From positions 75,874-139,873 of the forward strand of contig NZ_LQBL01000005.1 in the NCBI RefSeq assembly GCF_001483745.1: a stretch of 64,000 nucleotides of DNA, written 5' to 3'. The notes under the pieces were generated by a model that made no database searches, was not told the origin of the DNA, and saw nothing but the letters and a program-made list of their open reading frames with translations. Positions 21,490 to 30,349 of this stretch are shown in pieces. Made by a program: the position numbers and the translations under genes. Every line of letters begins with the position of its first letter. Position 1 is the stretch's first letter. This stretch comes from Serinicoccus chungangensis (GTDB lineage Bacteria > Actinomycetota > Actinomycetes > Actinomycetales > Dermatophilaceae).

Positions 21490-23604
21490 TCAGCCGCCGA
21501 GCGCCTCCCAGGCCTCGAGCACCTTGCCCGGGGTGAACGGCAGCTCGCGCAGCCGGACCCCGGTGGCGTCGAAGACCGCGTTGCCGATGGCCGCGGGCAC
21601 GCCCACGATCCCGACCTCGCCGATGCCCTTCGCCCCGGTGGCGCCCATCCACGGGTCCGGCTCGCCGACCCAGCCGACCTCGAGATCGACCACGTCGGCG
21701 TGCGCGGCGATGTGGTAGCCCGCGAGGTCGCCGTTGACCACGTGGCCGAAGCGCGGGTCGCGGTAGGACTCCTCGAAGAGGGCGCCGGAGATGCCCATCG
21801 TCATCCCCCCGATGAGCTGGCTGCGGGCGGTGCGCGGGTTCATGATCCGGCCGCCGTCGAAGTGGCCGTACATCCGGCGCACCCGCACCGCCCCGGAGAC
21901 CTCGCTCACCGCGACCTCGGCGAAGTGCGCGCCGAAGGCCATGCGGGTCACCCCACGCACCCCCTGCGGCATCCGCGTCCGCGCGCGGGCGGTCGCCCCC
22001 TCGGCCGGCTGCTCGCCGTGCTCGGACCGGAAGGCCTGGGCCGCCTCGACGACGGCCGAGCCCCACCCGAAGGTCCCGGTGCTGCCGCCGGCGATGATCG
22101 CCACCGGGGCGTCGGTGGTGCCGATCCGGGCCTCCACCGCGTCCTCCGGCACCCCGAGCGCCTGCGCGGCGATCTGCGCGAGGACGGTCCAGGCCCCGGT
22201 CCCGATGTCGCTGGCCTGCATGCTGACGACGTAGCGCCCCCCGGTGAAGGTGATCCGCGCCAGGCTCGGCCCCATCGACATCTGCGGGAAGCTCGCCGCG
22301 GCGACCCCCTGCCCGATCCACCACTCCCCCTCGCGCCGGCCGCGCCGCTGCTGCTCGAAGCCGAAGACCCGGGCGCCCTCGGTCAGGCACGTCGTGACGT
22401 GCCGGCTGCTCCACGGCCTCCCCGACTCCGGGTCGCTCTCCGGCTCGTTGCGCAGCCGCAGCTGGACGGGGTCGACCCCGGTCGCGTGCGCCAGCTCGTC
22501 CATCGCGGTCTCCAGCGCGAACATGCCGGTGTACTCCCCCGGCGCGCGCATGAACGTCCCCGGGGCGATGTCCAGGTCCTGGGCGCGGTATGCCGTGCGC
22601 CGGGTGGTCGAGGCATACATCGACAGCGAGGGGCCGGCGCTGGGGTCCATCCAGGGGATCACCCGCGACACCGGGGCGAAGACGTCGTGGTCGATCGCGG
22701 TGAGCCGCCCCTCGTCGTCCGCGGCCAGCGCGACCCGCTGCCGGGTCTCGGGGCGGTAGCCGGTCCCGGCGAACATCTGCGGACGGGTGAGCGCGACCTT
22801 GACCGGGTGGCCGGGCAGCAGCTTGGCCGCCATCACCGTGGCCACCGTGTGCGGGTGCGGGACCCCCTTGGTGCCGAACGACCCGCCGACGTAGGGCGAG
22901 ACGACCTCGACCTGCGTCGGCAGCAGCCCGAAGGCCCCGGCGACGACGCCCTGCGGCGCGAGCACCCCCTGGTTGGTGTCCCACAGGGTCAGCCGGGTCG
23001 TGCGCGGGCCGGGGATCCGGCCGGTGCCGCGGTGCCAGAGGGCGGTCACCGCGTGCGGCTCGATGGGGTTGTGGTGGTTGACGGGCGTGGCGTAGGTCCC
23101 CTCCACCCGGTGCCGGGCCCCGGCGAGCGCGCCGTCGACGTCCCCGTCCCGGTGCCGACCGGGGTAGATCGCCATGACCCGTCGCAGCTCGCGCACGTCC
23201 GGACCGTCGGGGTCGGGTCGGGTGGCGGCATCCTCGGGGGCGTAGTCGATGCTCAGCAGCGACGCGGCGTGCCGGGCCGTCGCGAGGCTCTCTGCGACGA
23301 CGGCGGCGACGATCTCCCCGCGGTAGCGCACCCGGGGCCGGCGCAGCACCGTGAGGGTGGGCAGCGTCGGGCCGATGCGCGGGGAGTTCTCGTGGGTCAG
23401 GACCAGCCGCACGCCCGGCACCGCGCGGGCCGCCGCGTCGTCGATGCCGGTGATGCGGCCCCGGGCGATCGTCGCCAGGACCGGCGCGAGGAAGAGCGCC
23501 CCGTCGCCCGCGTGCTCGTCGGCGTAGGGCGCGAGGCCCGCCACCTTGAGGGGCGCGTCGACGCGGACGCGGTCGCGGGCGTCCTGCATGGCCGCCTCGC
23601 TCAT
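21490..23604 (-). CDS. Molybdopterin-binding subunit of a PaoABC-type aldehyde oxidoreductase
   Basis: This 704-residue large subunit of the xanthine oxidase family binds the molybdenum-cytosine-dinucleotide cofactor. It starts with RVRVDAPLKVAGLAPYADEH, and later shows SPYVGGSFGTKGVPHPHTV, APGEYTGMFALETAMDELAH, IGTGAWTVLAQIAAQALG and AGGSTGTFGWGSAVVEAAQA. The catalytic Glu motif GAKGIGEVGIVGVPAAIGNA is near the C-terminus. ATG 23604 overlaps the FAD-subunit stop in an ATGA. Gene order (FeS, FAD, Mo) equals E. coli paoABC, whose enzyme oxidises aromatic and aliphatic aldehydes. The substrate here is unknown. No signal peptide is visible on this subunit, and no PaoD/XdhC-type cofactor chaperone is adjacent. 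Confidence 0.92.
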   Translation of the reverse strand: MSEAAMQDARDRVRVDAPLKVAGLAPYADEHAGDGALFLAPVLATIARGRITGIDDAAARAVPGVRLVLTHENSPRIGPTLPTLTVLRRPRVRYRGEIVAAVVAESLATARHAASLLSIDYAPEDAATRPDPDGPDVRELRRVMAIYPGRHRDGDVDGALAGARHRVEGTYATPVNHHNPIEPHAVTALWHRGTGRIPGPRTTRLTLWDTNQGVLAPQGVVAGAFGLLPTQVEVVSPYVGGSFGTKGVPHPHTVATVMAAKLLPGHPVKVALTRPQMFAGTGYRPETRQRVALAADDEGRLTAIDHDVFAPVSRVIPWMDPSAGPSLSMYASTTRRTAYRAQDLDIAPGTFMRAPGEYTGMFALETAMDELAHATGVDPVQLRLRNEPESDPESGRPWSSRHVTTCLTEGARVFGFEQQRRGRREGEWWIGQGVAAASFPQMSMGPSLARITFTGGRYVVSMQASDIGTGAWTVLAQIAAQALGVPEDAVEARIGTTDAPVAIIAGGSTGTFGWGSAVVEAAQAFRSEHGEQPAEGATARARTRMPQGVRGVTRMAFGAHFAEVAVSEVSGAVRVRRMYGHFDGGRIMNPRTARSQLIGGMTMGISGALFEESYRDPRFGHVVNGDLAGYHIAAHADVVDLEVGWVGEPDPWMGATGAKGIGEVGIVGVPAAIGNAVFDATGVRLRELPFTPGKVLEAWEALGG

Positions 23605-24614
23605 CCGCGCTCCCCCTGCCGGTGGTGGGTGAGCTCCTGCAGCACGGCGGGGACGACGCGCCGCAGCTGGCTCACCTTGTAGCGGTTGTCCTCCCCGGGC
23701 CGGGCCTGCGCCAGCTCGGCGTCGATCGCCGCGACGTACGCCTCGGGCGTCGCCGGTCCGCCCCGCAACGCGTCCTCGGCCCGGTGCGCGCGCCACGGCT
23801 TGTGGGCCACGCCACCGAGGCCGATCCGCACGTCGGCGACGTGGCCGTCCTGCACGTCGAGGGCGGCGGCGACCGAGACGGTGGCGAAGGCGTAGGAGGC
23901 GCGCTCGCGCAGCTTGCGGTAGCGCGAGTGCCGCGCGAAGGGCGGGCCGGCGACCTCGATCGCGGTGATGAGCTCGTTGCGCTCCAGCGTGGTGTCGACG
24001 TCGGGTCGGTCGCCGGGGAGGCGGTGCAGGTCGGCGAAGTCGATGCGCCGCTCGCCGAGCGGACCCTGCGCCACCACGGTGACATCCAGCGCCGCGAGCG
24101 CCACGCAGAGGTCGGAGGGGTGCACGGCGACGCAGGACGGCGAGGCGCCGATGAGCGCGTTGTAGGTGCCGAAACCCTCGATCGCCGAGCAGCCGGAGCC
24201 GGGCTCGCGCTTGTTGCACGGGGTCGAGGCGTCCTGGAAGTAGACGCAGCGGGTGCGCTGCAGCAGGTTGCCGCCCATCGTGGCCATCGACCTCAGCTGG
24301 CCGGAGGCACCGGCCAGCATCGCCGCGCTGACCAGCGGGAACGCGGTCCGTACCAGCGGGTGGGCGGCGACGTCGGAGTTGCGGGCCAGCGCACCGATCC
24401 GCACGCCGCCACCGTCGAGCTCCTCGACCTCGGTGAGGTCGAGGTGGCTGACGTCGATGAGCCGGTCGGTCTCCCGGATGCCCAGGCGCAGGTGGTCGAC
24501 GAGGTTGGTGCCCCCCGCGAGGTATGCCGCCCGCTCACCGTCGGTGGACGCCGAGACGCTGCGGCGCAGGGCGTCGGTGACGCTCGTGGCGCGCTCGTAG
24601 GTGAACGGCCTCAC
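23601..24614 (-). CDS. FAD-binding subunit with [4Fe-4S] insert, PaoB-like
   Basis: The 337-residue subunit has the FAD-domain start RPFTYERATSVTDALRR and the flavin loop AGGTNLVDHLRLGI (about residues 33-46), plus TMGGNLLQRTRC. Directly after that comes CVYFQDASTPCNKREPGSGC and the later SCVAVHPSDL, the four-cysteine insert that holds a [4Fe-4S] cluster in PaoB and 4-hydroxybenzoyl-CoA reductase. This insert is absent from most xanthine dehydrogenase FAD subunits, so the PaoB-like call is firm. GTG 24614 overlaps the FeS-subunit TGA. Confidence 0.92.
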   Translation of the reverse strand: MRPFTYERATSVTDALRRSVSASTDGERAAYLAGGTNLVDHLRLGIRETDRLIDVSHLDLTEVEELDGGGVRIGALARNSDVAAHPLVRTAFPLVSAAMLAGASGQLRSMATMGGNLLQRTRCVYFQDASTPCNKREPGSGCSAIEGFGTYNALIGASPSCVAVHPSDLCVALAALDVTVVAQGPLGERRIDFADLHRLPGDRPDVDTTLERNELITAIEVAGPPFARHSRYRKLRERASYAFATVSVAAALDVQDGHVADVRIGLGGVAHKPWRAHRAEDALRGGPATPEAYVAAIDAELAQARPGEDNRYKVSQLRRVVPAVLQELTHHRQGERG

Positions 24615-25183
24615 GCACGCTCCTCGCCGGTCTGCGCCCGCCCGGATGCGGTGTCGCGGATGGCCGCGACGATGTTGACGTAGGCGCCGCACCGGCACAG
24701 GTTGCCGCTCATGCGCTCCCGGATCTCCTCGTCGGTGAGTTCCACGACCGCGTCGGGGTCGGCCAGCGCGTCCGGGTCGGTGACGTGGCTCGGCATACCG
24801 GCGGCCGCCTCCGCGAGCATCGCCTGCGCCGAGCACACCTGCCCCGGCGTGCAGTAGCCGCACTGCAGCGCGTCGCGGTCGACGAAGGCCTGCTGCAGGT
24901 CGCTGAGGTCGTCCGGGCGCCCGAGCCCCTCCGCCGTCACGACCTCGGCGCCGTCCAGCGAGGCCGTCAGCGACAGGCAGGAGACCACGCGGCGGCCGTC
25001 GACGAGCACGGTGCAGGCGCCGCACTGGCCGTGGTCGCAGCCCTTCTTGACCGAGGTCACCCCCAGGTGGTCGCGCAGCGCGTCCAGCAGGGTCACCCGC
25101 ACGTCGTGGGTGAGCTCCTGCGGCGAGCCGTTGACGACCAGCTTGGTCGAGATCTCGGTGACGCCGGCGGTGTGGTGCATCAC
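24611..25183 (-). CDS. [2Fe-2S] subunit of PaoABC-type aldehyde oxidoreductase
   Basis: The 190-residue protein has both ferredoxin clusters of the xanthine oxidase family. The plant-type site is KKGCDHGQCGACTVLVDGRR with a later VVSCLS, and the C-terminal helical-bundle site is QCGYCTPGQVCSAQ plus NLCRCGAY. It passes electrons from the Mo centre to FAD. PaoA of E. coli carries a Tat signal; none is seen here, so the enzyme is probably cytoplasmic. GTG 25183 and ATG 25180 are both possible starts; the ribosome site (GAGG) is weak for either. Confidence 0.92.
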   Translation of the reverse strand: MMHHTAGVTEISTKLVVNGSPQELTHDVRVTLLDALRDHLGVTSVKKGCDHGQCGACTVLVDGRRVVSCLSLTASLDGAEVVTAEGLGRPDDLSDLQQAFVDRDALQCGYCTPGQVCSAQAMLAEAAAGMPSHVTDPDALADPDAVVELTDEEIRERMSGNLCRCGAYVNIVAAIRDTASGRAQTGEERA

Positions 25184-25196
25184 CTCATCATGCCGC

Positions 25197-25829
25197 TCAG
25201 GGGTGTGGCTCGCGCGTCGAGCCCGTCAGCTCGCCGACCAGGTGCTCGGCCGCGAGCCGGTGCCAGGTGCGCGCGTGCCGGACCAGACCGTGGGTGTCGT
25301 CCAGGTCGGTGCGCACCCGCACGTCCGCCCCCAGCCGGCGCAGCCGGTCGGCGGCGGCGAGGGTGCCCTCGGGCGAGGTCACCTCGTCGCGCGCCCCGTG
25401 CAGCATGAGCACCCGCCCGCCCCGCGGCGGGCGCAGCAGGGCCAGGTCGGCCCGGTCCACCCAGGCGGCGGCGGTGACCACGGTCTCGACCTCCTCGGCG
25501 AGCCGGAGCGCGGTCCGGCCGCCCATGGAGTAGCCGAGCAGACCGGTCGGCAGCGTGGGGTCCTCCTCGCGCAGCCGGCCCAGCGCCCACCGGGCGTCCC
25601 GCAGCGGGGCACCGTCGTTCCACCCGCGCACGGCATACCGCAGGAGGACGACGTCGAGCCGGCGCCGGGCACCCGCCCGGGCGACCGCCGAGGCGAGGAC
25701 CCGGCTGCGCAGGACCGACAGCTGGCGCCAGCTCGTCGGCTCGGTGCCCTGCTGCTGGCCGCCGTGCAGGACGAGCACCCGGGCGACCGGGTCGACGTGC
25801 CGCCGGACGTCGAGGAGGCGGGCGGTCAC
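25197..25829 (-). CDS. Alpha/beta hydrolase (dienelactone-hydrolase-like)
   Basis: The 210-residue protein has the order of an alpha/beta hydrolase: strand and oxyanion loop ARVLVLHGGQQQG (residues about 16-28), the nucleophile elbow GLLGYSMGGRTAL (Ser in G-Y-S-M-G), an acid strand RVLMLHGARDEVTSP and the final His in DDTHGLVRHA. The substrate is unknown. GTG 25829 overlaps the stop of the upstream hemolysin III gene, so the two form an operon. It is shorter than most family members. Confidence 0.87.
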   Translation of the reverse strand: MTARLLDVRRHVDPVARVLVLHGGQQQGTEPTSWRQLSVLRSRVLASAVARAGARRRLDVVLLRYAVRGWNDGAPLRDARWALGRLREEDPTLPTGLLGYSMGGRTALRLAEEVETVVTAAAWVDRADLALLRPPRGGRVLMLHGARDEVTSPEGTLAAADRLRRLGADVRVRTDLDDTHGLVRHARTWHRLAAEHLVGELTGSTREPHP

Positions 25830-26497
25830 AGGACGTAGGCGTACATGAGCAGGAAGTGCAGCGCCGCGGCGATCATGACGAGGAGGTGCCAGATCTCGTG
25901 GAAGCCGAAGACGCCGGGCACCGGGTTGGGCCGCTCGAGGATGAAGATGACGAACCCGACGCTGTAGACCACGCCGCCGGCGGCCATGAGCGCGAGGGCA
26001 CCGAGCGGGAGGGTGAGCCCGGTGAGCACGAGCACGACCGGCATCCACCCGAGGACGATGTAGAGGGTGTTGGTCACCCACTTGGGCAGGTCGGTCCACA
26101 TCGAGCGCGCCGCGATGCCGAGCGCCGCGATGCCCCAGACCGTGCCGAGCACCGCCCAGCCTGCGACCGTGCGTTCCAGGACGAGGACGATCGGCGTCAC
26201 GGTGCCCGCGATGAGGCCGAAGACCGAGGTGTAGTCCAGCGTCCGCAGCAGCTCGTTGACCCGCGGGCCGCGGTCGAGGCCGTGGTGGGCCGTGCTGGCG
26301 ACGAAGAGGGTGACCAGGCAGGCGGCATACACCGACAGCCCGACGATGCGCCACGGGTCCCCCGTCGCGCCCGCCTGCGCGACGAGCAGCGCCGAGCCGA
26401 GGAGCGCGAAGCAGGACCCGACGAGGTGGGAGATCGTGTTGATGCGCTCGTCGGTGACGTGGACGCTGCCGTCGCGGCTGCGGTGGACGGTGTCCAT
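25826..26497 (-). CDS. Hemolysin III / PAQR-family membrane protein
   Basis: The 223-residue protein has seven likely membrane helices and the family's metal-site residues: NTISHLVGSCFALLGSALLV near the start, VASTAHHGLDRG in the first third, and GFHEIWHLLVMIAAALHFL at the end. These His and Asp sites bind zinc in the PAQR family. Bacterial members have been linked to lipid or membrane homeostasis; the hemolysin name is historical. ATG 26497 follows GGAAGG. It is the first gene of a two-gene unit. Confidence 0.93.
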   Translation of the reverse strand: MDTVHRSRDGSVHVTDERINTISHLVGSCFALLGSALLVAQAGATGDPWRIVGLSVYAACLVTLFVASTAHHGLDRGPRVNELLRTLDYTSVFGLIAGTVTPIVLVLERTVAGWAVLGTVWGIAALGIAARSMWTDLPKWVTNTLYIVLGWMPVVLVLTGLTLPLGALALMAAGGVVYSVGFVIFILERPNPVPGVFGFHEIWHLLVMIAAALHFLLMYAYVL

Positions 26498-26633
26498 CAC
26501 TCACCTTCCGAGGGGGTATGCCGTGGGCTCCCCAGGGTAGTCGGGGTGGCGATGACTCCGGGACCGCCCGAGAGTCGGACCCCGTGACCGCCCGTGCCGG
26601 CGAGGAGCAGGGGACGAGGGAAGGGGAGCACCC

Positions 26634-27332
26634 ATGACGACGAGCCTGTCGAGCAGCAGCAGCAAGGCCGACCAGCCCGACGTGGCGCCGCCGGTCGTCG
26701 ACCGTGCGGCGTTCGAGGCCGCCCTGGCCGAGCAGGTCGCCCGGGAGAAGGAGGTCACCCGGCTGAACGACCGGGTCTCGGCCGCGCGGCGGCGGCTGCC
26801 CATGGTGGAGGTGGAGGACTACGCGTTCGACGGGCCGGACGGACCGGTGCGGCTCACCGAGCTCTTCGACGGGCACTACCTGCTGCTCGTGCAGAACGTC
26901 ATGTTCGGGCCGGACTGGGAGGAGGGCTGCCCGAGCTGCACGTGGGCCGTCGACACCCTGCCGGCGCGGATGGAGCGGCTGGAGGAGGAGGGCATCGCCT
27001 TCGCGATGATCTCGCAGGCGCCGGTGGAGAAGCTGGAGCGGTGGCGGACCCGGCGGGGCTGGTCGCACACCTGGGTGTCCTCGGGCGGGACGACCTACCA
27101 CCACGACTGGGGGTGGAACCGCGAGGACGAGGACGGTCAGCCCTACCAGCTCCCCGGGTACTCCTACTACCTGCTGCGCGACGGGGTGCCCTACCTCACC
27201 TACGCGACCACCGCCCGCGGCACCGAGGCCACGCTGCCGGTGGCGCACATCATGGACCGCACGGCATACGGCCGTCAGCAGGACTGGGAGGACAGCCCGC
27301 AGGGCTGGCCGCAGTACCCGACCTACGGCTGA
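26634..27332 (+). CDS. DUF899 thioredoxin-like protein
   Basis: This 232-residue DUF899 protein has the usual VEVEDYAFDGPDGPVRLTELF core followed by HYLLLVQNVMFGPDWEEGCPSC (about residues 80-105), and then WVSSGGTTYHHDWGWNRED and PGYSYYLLRDGVPYLTYATT. The fold is thioredoxin-like. The single C-P-S-C pair fits a CXXC redox site. Substrate unknown. The start is preceded by AAGGGGAG. The C-terminus ends with the family GWPQYPTYG. Confidence 0.9.
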   Translation: MTTSLSSSSSKADQPDVAPPVVDRAAFEAALAEQVAREKEVTRLNDRVSAARRRLPMVEVEDYAFDGPDGPVRLTELFDGHYLLLVQNVMFGPDWEEGCPSCTWAVDTLPARMERLEEEGIAFAMISQAPVEKLERWRTRRGWSHTWVSSGGTTYHHDWGWNREDEDGQPYQLPGYSYYLLRDGVPYLTYATTARGTEATLPVAHIMDRTAYGRQQDWEDSPQGWPQYPTYG

Positions 27333-27697
27333 GGGGCCGGGGGGTCGGCCGAGGGGTGCCGGGCTGCCGGCGGGGGGCGGTCCCTGCCGGGGCCCACCAC
27401 TCCGCCGGCCCTGCCTCACATCTCACTCCCGTCACAAGGTCCCCATCGTGCGGGGATATGTCCAGCAGCACGGGATATTTCCCCGGCGTCCGGACACATC
27501 CCCACATCATGGTGCCTTTGTGGCTGTTGTGACTGGGGTATGCCGCGTCGCCCGCAGTCCGGCGGCCGACGGGGCCACGACGCGTGGGGGTGGCCCGCGG
27601 CGGCCGAGGCGCAGGCGGAGGCCCGCGGCGGGCGATCCGCCGGCGGGGGGCTGGCCGGCGAGCGCGTCCGGAGCGTGGCGGGCGCGCCAGACGTGGC
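27333..27697. other. 365-bp convergent intergenic region
   Basis: No supported gene is seen between the convergent DUF899 and AbiEi/DUF559 genes. The only structure I find is palindromic element B (27431-27533). Confidence 0.6.
27431..27533. repeat. Dispersed palindromic element, copy B
   Basis: The outer ends are exact inverses: GTCACAA (27431-27437) and TTGTGAC (27527-27533). Inside, CCCCATCGTGCGGGGATATGTCC pairs imperfectly with GGACACATCCCCACATCATGG. The core CGGGATATTTCCCCGG resembles the core of copy A. The gene context is convergent. Confidence 0.7.
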
Positions 27698-28630
27698 TCA
27701 GGCCCGGCGCGCGCGGGCCCGGGCGAACGCCGCCGTCAGTCTTTGCTGCACCACGCGCGGGTCCGCGAGATCGGCCCATGTCAGCCGCACGACCTCGTAG
27801 CCCAGCTCCCGCAGCCGGTCCTCACGGAGCTTCTCCTGACGCAGTGCGCCGGGGTCGTCGTACTTGAGCATCCCGTCGAACTCCACGACCACCCCGCGGT
27901 CCCGGTAGAGGAAGTCGACCCGCGCCACGAAGGACCCGTCGCGGTCCACGATCTGCGCCTGCTGCTCGGGCAGCGGCAGACCGAGCGTCAGCAGCAACCA
28001 TCTGGTGCGGGACTCCCCCGCGGACTCGCTGAGCCCCGACGCCAGCTCCACCGTGCGGGCGGCGCGCAGCTGCCCACGGCCGCCGCCCAGGACCGGGAGC
28101 GCACGGTCCAGCCCGGCGCGCGTCGCCCGCCCGTGCCGGAGCGCCGCGTCCGCGCTGACCAGCCCGGACTCCACGCCGAACCGGGCGGCCACCTGCAGCA
28201 CCGCCAGGGCGACCTGCACCGCCTGCCCGATCTCGAGGTCGACGACGAACTCCCTGGGCACCCGCCGGTGCACCACGACGACGGCGTCCTGGGAGCTGCG
28301 CCCACCGTCGGTGCGGCACAGGTGCGCCCGGTCGTCGACCCCGTGCACGCCCAGCCCCTGCGCGGCCAGCGCGCTGTGCAGGCTCAGCGCCACGGCGGCC
28401 CCTGGGCCGAACGCCCGGAGCACCGCCCGGGCCCGCATCTCGTGCCGGTCCCAGGGTGCGGCCGCGCGCCATACCGTCCCCTCGACGAAGGTGCCGCGGC
28501 GCAGGCGCACCAGGACACCGGCGCTCACCAGCGCCTGCGTCTCTCGCGGCCCCACGCCGAGCGCCGCCAGGTCCGCGGTGGCCGCGACGTGGCCCAGGCT
28601 CCCCAGCAGCGTCAGCACCTCCCCCTCCAT
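27698..28630 (-). CDS. AbiEi-like wHTH + DUF559 (endonuclease-fold) protein
   Basis: The 310-residue protein has an N-terminal AbiEi-type winged helix (HVAATADLAALGVGPRETQA, then GVLVRLRRGTFV; residues 14-50) and a middle helical part. The C-terminal DUF559-like domain reads FVARVDFLYRDRGVVVEFDG, then KYDDPGALRQEKLREDRLRE and LGYEVVRLTWADL. The E-F-D-G and preceding V-D are the conserved acidic positions of this very-short-patch-repair-like fold. Such proteins are common in actinomycetes, and DNA cleavage is not proven. No AbiEii toxin partner is adjacent, so a toxin-antitoxin role is doubtful. Confidence 0.83.
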   Translation of the reverse strand: MEGEVLTLLGSLGHVAATADLAALGVGPRETQALVSAGVLVRLRRGTFVEGTVWRAAAPWDRHEMRARAVLRAFGPGAAVALSLHSALAAQGLGVHGVDDRAHLCRTDGGRSSQDAVVVVHRRVPREFVVDLEIGQAVQVALAVLQVAARFGVESGLVSADAALRHGRATRAGLDRALPVLGGGRGQLRAARTVELASGLSESAGESRTRWLLLTLGLPLPEQQAQIVDRDGSFVARVDFLYRDRGVVVEFDGMLKYDDPGALRQEKLREDRLRELGYEVVRLTWADLADPRVVQQRLTAAFARARARRA

Positions 28631-28731
28631 CGCCCCAGGATGCCCGGGTCGGAGGCCGGCCGGCCGCCGTCGTCCACAGGCAGAGACGCGCGGGACCGCG
28701 GGCGCACCTCTCGTGCACCATGCGTCGCGTC

Positions 28732-28818
28732 GGCACCGGAGCGCGGAGATGTCGCGCTGACGCGGAGAGATACCCCTGGCAGATGCACACCTCTCCGCAC
28801 GCTGATGCTCGTGGTGCC
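28732..28818. repeat. Dispersed palindromic element, copy C
   Basis: The left arm GGCACCGGAGCGCGGAGATGTC and right arm CTCTCCGCACGCTGATGCTCGTGGTGCC are imperfect inverses, around a degenerate core with GGAGAGATACCCC. It is weaker than copies A and B, and its right arm has been swept into the 63-bp tandem duplication. Confidence 0.55.
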
Positions 28819-28917
28819 GACGGGACGCGTGGGGCCGCGGGGCGTCACGACACCTCTCCCCACGCTGATGCTCGTGGTGCCGACGGGACGCGTGGGGCCG
28901 CGGGGCCTCACGACACC
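28787..28917. repeat. 63-bp tandem duplication
   Basis: Units 28787-28849 and 28850-28912 differ at only a few bases. Each contains CTGATGCTCGTGGTGCC and GGGACGCGTGGGGCCGCGG. A third unit starts and breaks off. It is non-coding. Confidence 0.85.
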
Positions 28918-28938
28918 TCTCGCGCGGCGCCCGTCATG

Positions 28939-28990
28939 ACACCGCTGGCGCACCCTGCGTCGCGACACCGCTGGCGCACCCTGCGTCGCG
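28939..28990. repeat. 26-bp tandem duplication
   Basis: The unit beginning ACACCGCTGGCGCACCCTGC occurs twice with no difference that I can see. It is non-coding and 20 bases after the 63-bp repeat. Confidence 0.85.
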
Positions 28991-29028
28991 ACGGGCGGGT
29001 ATGCCGCCCCTCTCGCCGTCCTGGTCGC

Positions 29029-29733
29029 TCAGCCCGGCAGCACCCACCGCCCGTCCCACATGCCGTGCTCGGACAGCGGCCGGAAGCGCAGGGTCGTGAA
29101 CTCGCGGTGGAAGTCGCGCCGCTCGCGCTCCCGCATGGCCCGGGCGTGCCGCGCCCCGACCTCGCCGCCGTGCCGGCCGTCCGCCGACGCGTCGCGGCCG
29201 TGGACCATGCCGGTCATCTCGCGGGCGCTGCGCCATACCGAGAAGGTCGAGACGGTGCGCGGCGGGAGGTATGCCGCCAGCGCCAGCGTCGCAGCCGGGT
29301 GGTCGCGGACCTGGCGCTCGACCGGCCGGCCCCAGTGCACGAAGCGCGGCACCTCCGGGATCCGCATCCGGGCCACCGTCACGGCGACCACCGGCTCGGC
29401 CGGGTCCGAGCGCCCGGCGATCTCCGGCAAAGGTCCCAGCCTGCGCACCTGCCCCCACCGGCGCAGGAACTCCAGCCGCACGTGCCACCCGTCGCCGAGC
29501 GTGCGCCCGAGCCGGTCCGTCGCGAGGAAGCGTTCCAGCGCCGCCTCGTCCTCCCAGCGGGCGAAGACGGCCAGGCGGTGCACCTGCAGGCGCTGCGGCG
29601 AGACGACCGGCGCCCCCAGCGTCATCGTCGCCATGACCTCGGCGTGCCGCAGGCCGGGGACGTCCCGCGGGGGTCGGGCGAGGGCCAGCGCACCCACCCT
29701 GGCCGGGACCCGCACGAGGTGGAAGGAGTGCAT
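29029..29733 (-). CDS. Spheroidene-monooxygenase (CrtA)-like protein
   Basis: The 234-residue protein resembles the CrtA-like family: MHSFHLVRVPARVGALALAR at the start, PGLRHAEVMATMTLG, and HRLAVFARWEDEAALERFLA, then WHVRLEFLRRWGQVR. CrtA adds keto groups to carotenoids in phototrophs, but actinobacterial relatives are mostly uncharacterised. No carotenoid genes are nearby. The second half (FSVWRSAREMTGMVHGRDAS and MRERERRDFHREFTTLRFRP) is well formed. The function is therefore open. Confidence 0.65.
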   Translation of the reverse strand: MHSFHLVRVPARVGALALARPPRDVPGLRHAEVMATMTLGAPVVSPQRLQVHRLAVFARWEDEAALERFLATDRLGRTLGDGWHVRLEFLRRWGQVRRLGPLPEIAGRSDPAEPVVAVTVARMRIPEVPRFVHWGRPVERQVRDHPAATLALAAYLPPRTVSTFSVWRSAREMTGMVHGRDASADGRHGGEVGARHARAMRERERRDFHREFTTLRFRPLSEHGMWDGRWVLPG

Positions 29734-29846
29734 GCCGGCGAACCTACGCGACCCGCGGGTCCGAGGGACACGGGGCGGCGGACGCCCGAGGGGACGCCCG
29801 GGCCGTGGCCCTGGCCGTGCCGCTCCGCAGCGGCCATGATGGAGAC

Positions 29847-30269
29847 ATGGATCCGGCCCTGCGCGACATCCTGACCGCCGGCTCGAACGGCGCGCTCACC
29901 ACGATCAAGCGCGACGGTCAGCCGCAGCTCTCGCTGGTGACCTACGTCATCGACCCGGAGGCCTCGCTCGTGCGGGTCTCCACCACCGACGGCCGGGCCA
30001 AGGTCGCCAACCTGCGCCGCGATCCGCGCTCCAGCCTCTTCGTCACCAGCGCGAGCGGGTGGTCGTATGCCGTGGCCCAGGGCACGGTGGAGCTCTCGCC
30101 GACGGCGCGGCACGAGCAGGACGCCACGGTGGAGGAGCTCGTCGCGCTCTACCGCGACGCCCAGGGCGAGCACCCCGACTGGGACGACTACCGCCGGGCC
30201 ATGGTCGCCGACCGGCGCCTCGTCGTCCGGCTCCGGGTGGAGCACGTCTACGGCGTGGCCCAGGGGTAG
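29847..30269 (+). CDS. PPOX-class F420-dependent oxidoreductase
   Basis: This 140-residue split-beta-barrel protein has LRDILTAGSNGALTTIKRDG (residues 5-24), QPQLSLVTYVIDP, VRVSTTDGRAKVANLRRDPR and a C-terminal VVRLRVEHVYG. The pattern fits the F420-binding FDOR-B/PPOX group. The substrate is unknown. CATGAT (29835-29840) lies six bases before the ATG and there is no ribosome site at normal distance, so a leaderless start is likely. Confidence 0.87.
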   Translation: MDPALRDILTAGSNGALTTIKRDGQPQLSLVTYVIDPEASLVRVSTTDGRAKVANLRRDPRSSLFVTSASGWSYAVAQGTVELSPTARHEQDATVEELVALYRDAQGEHPDWDDYRRAMVADRRLVVRLRVEHVYGVAQG

Positions 30270-30349
30270 CGACCCGACCCCGGCCCAGGCCCCGGCTCCC
30301 CTGCCCCGACCCGACCCCGGGCGCGCCGCGCCGGACGGGAGGGACCTGC

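Larger units (their letters stand above)
28631..29028. other. 398-bp repeat-rich intergenic region
   Basis: No supported gene is seen. The region contains palindromic element C, a 63-bp tandem duplication and a 26-bp tandem duplication. It lies upstream of the AbiEi/DUF559 gene and downstream of the CrtA-like gene, both leftward. Confidence 0.6.

Noticed and set aside
27698-28630. Type IV toxin-antitoxin system (AbiE)
   Set aside because: Only the AbiEi-like winged helix is present, fused to a DUF559 domain. No AbiEii nucleotidyltransferase is adjacent.
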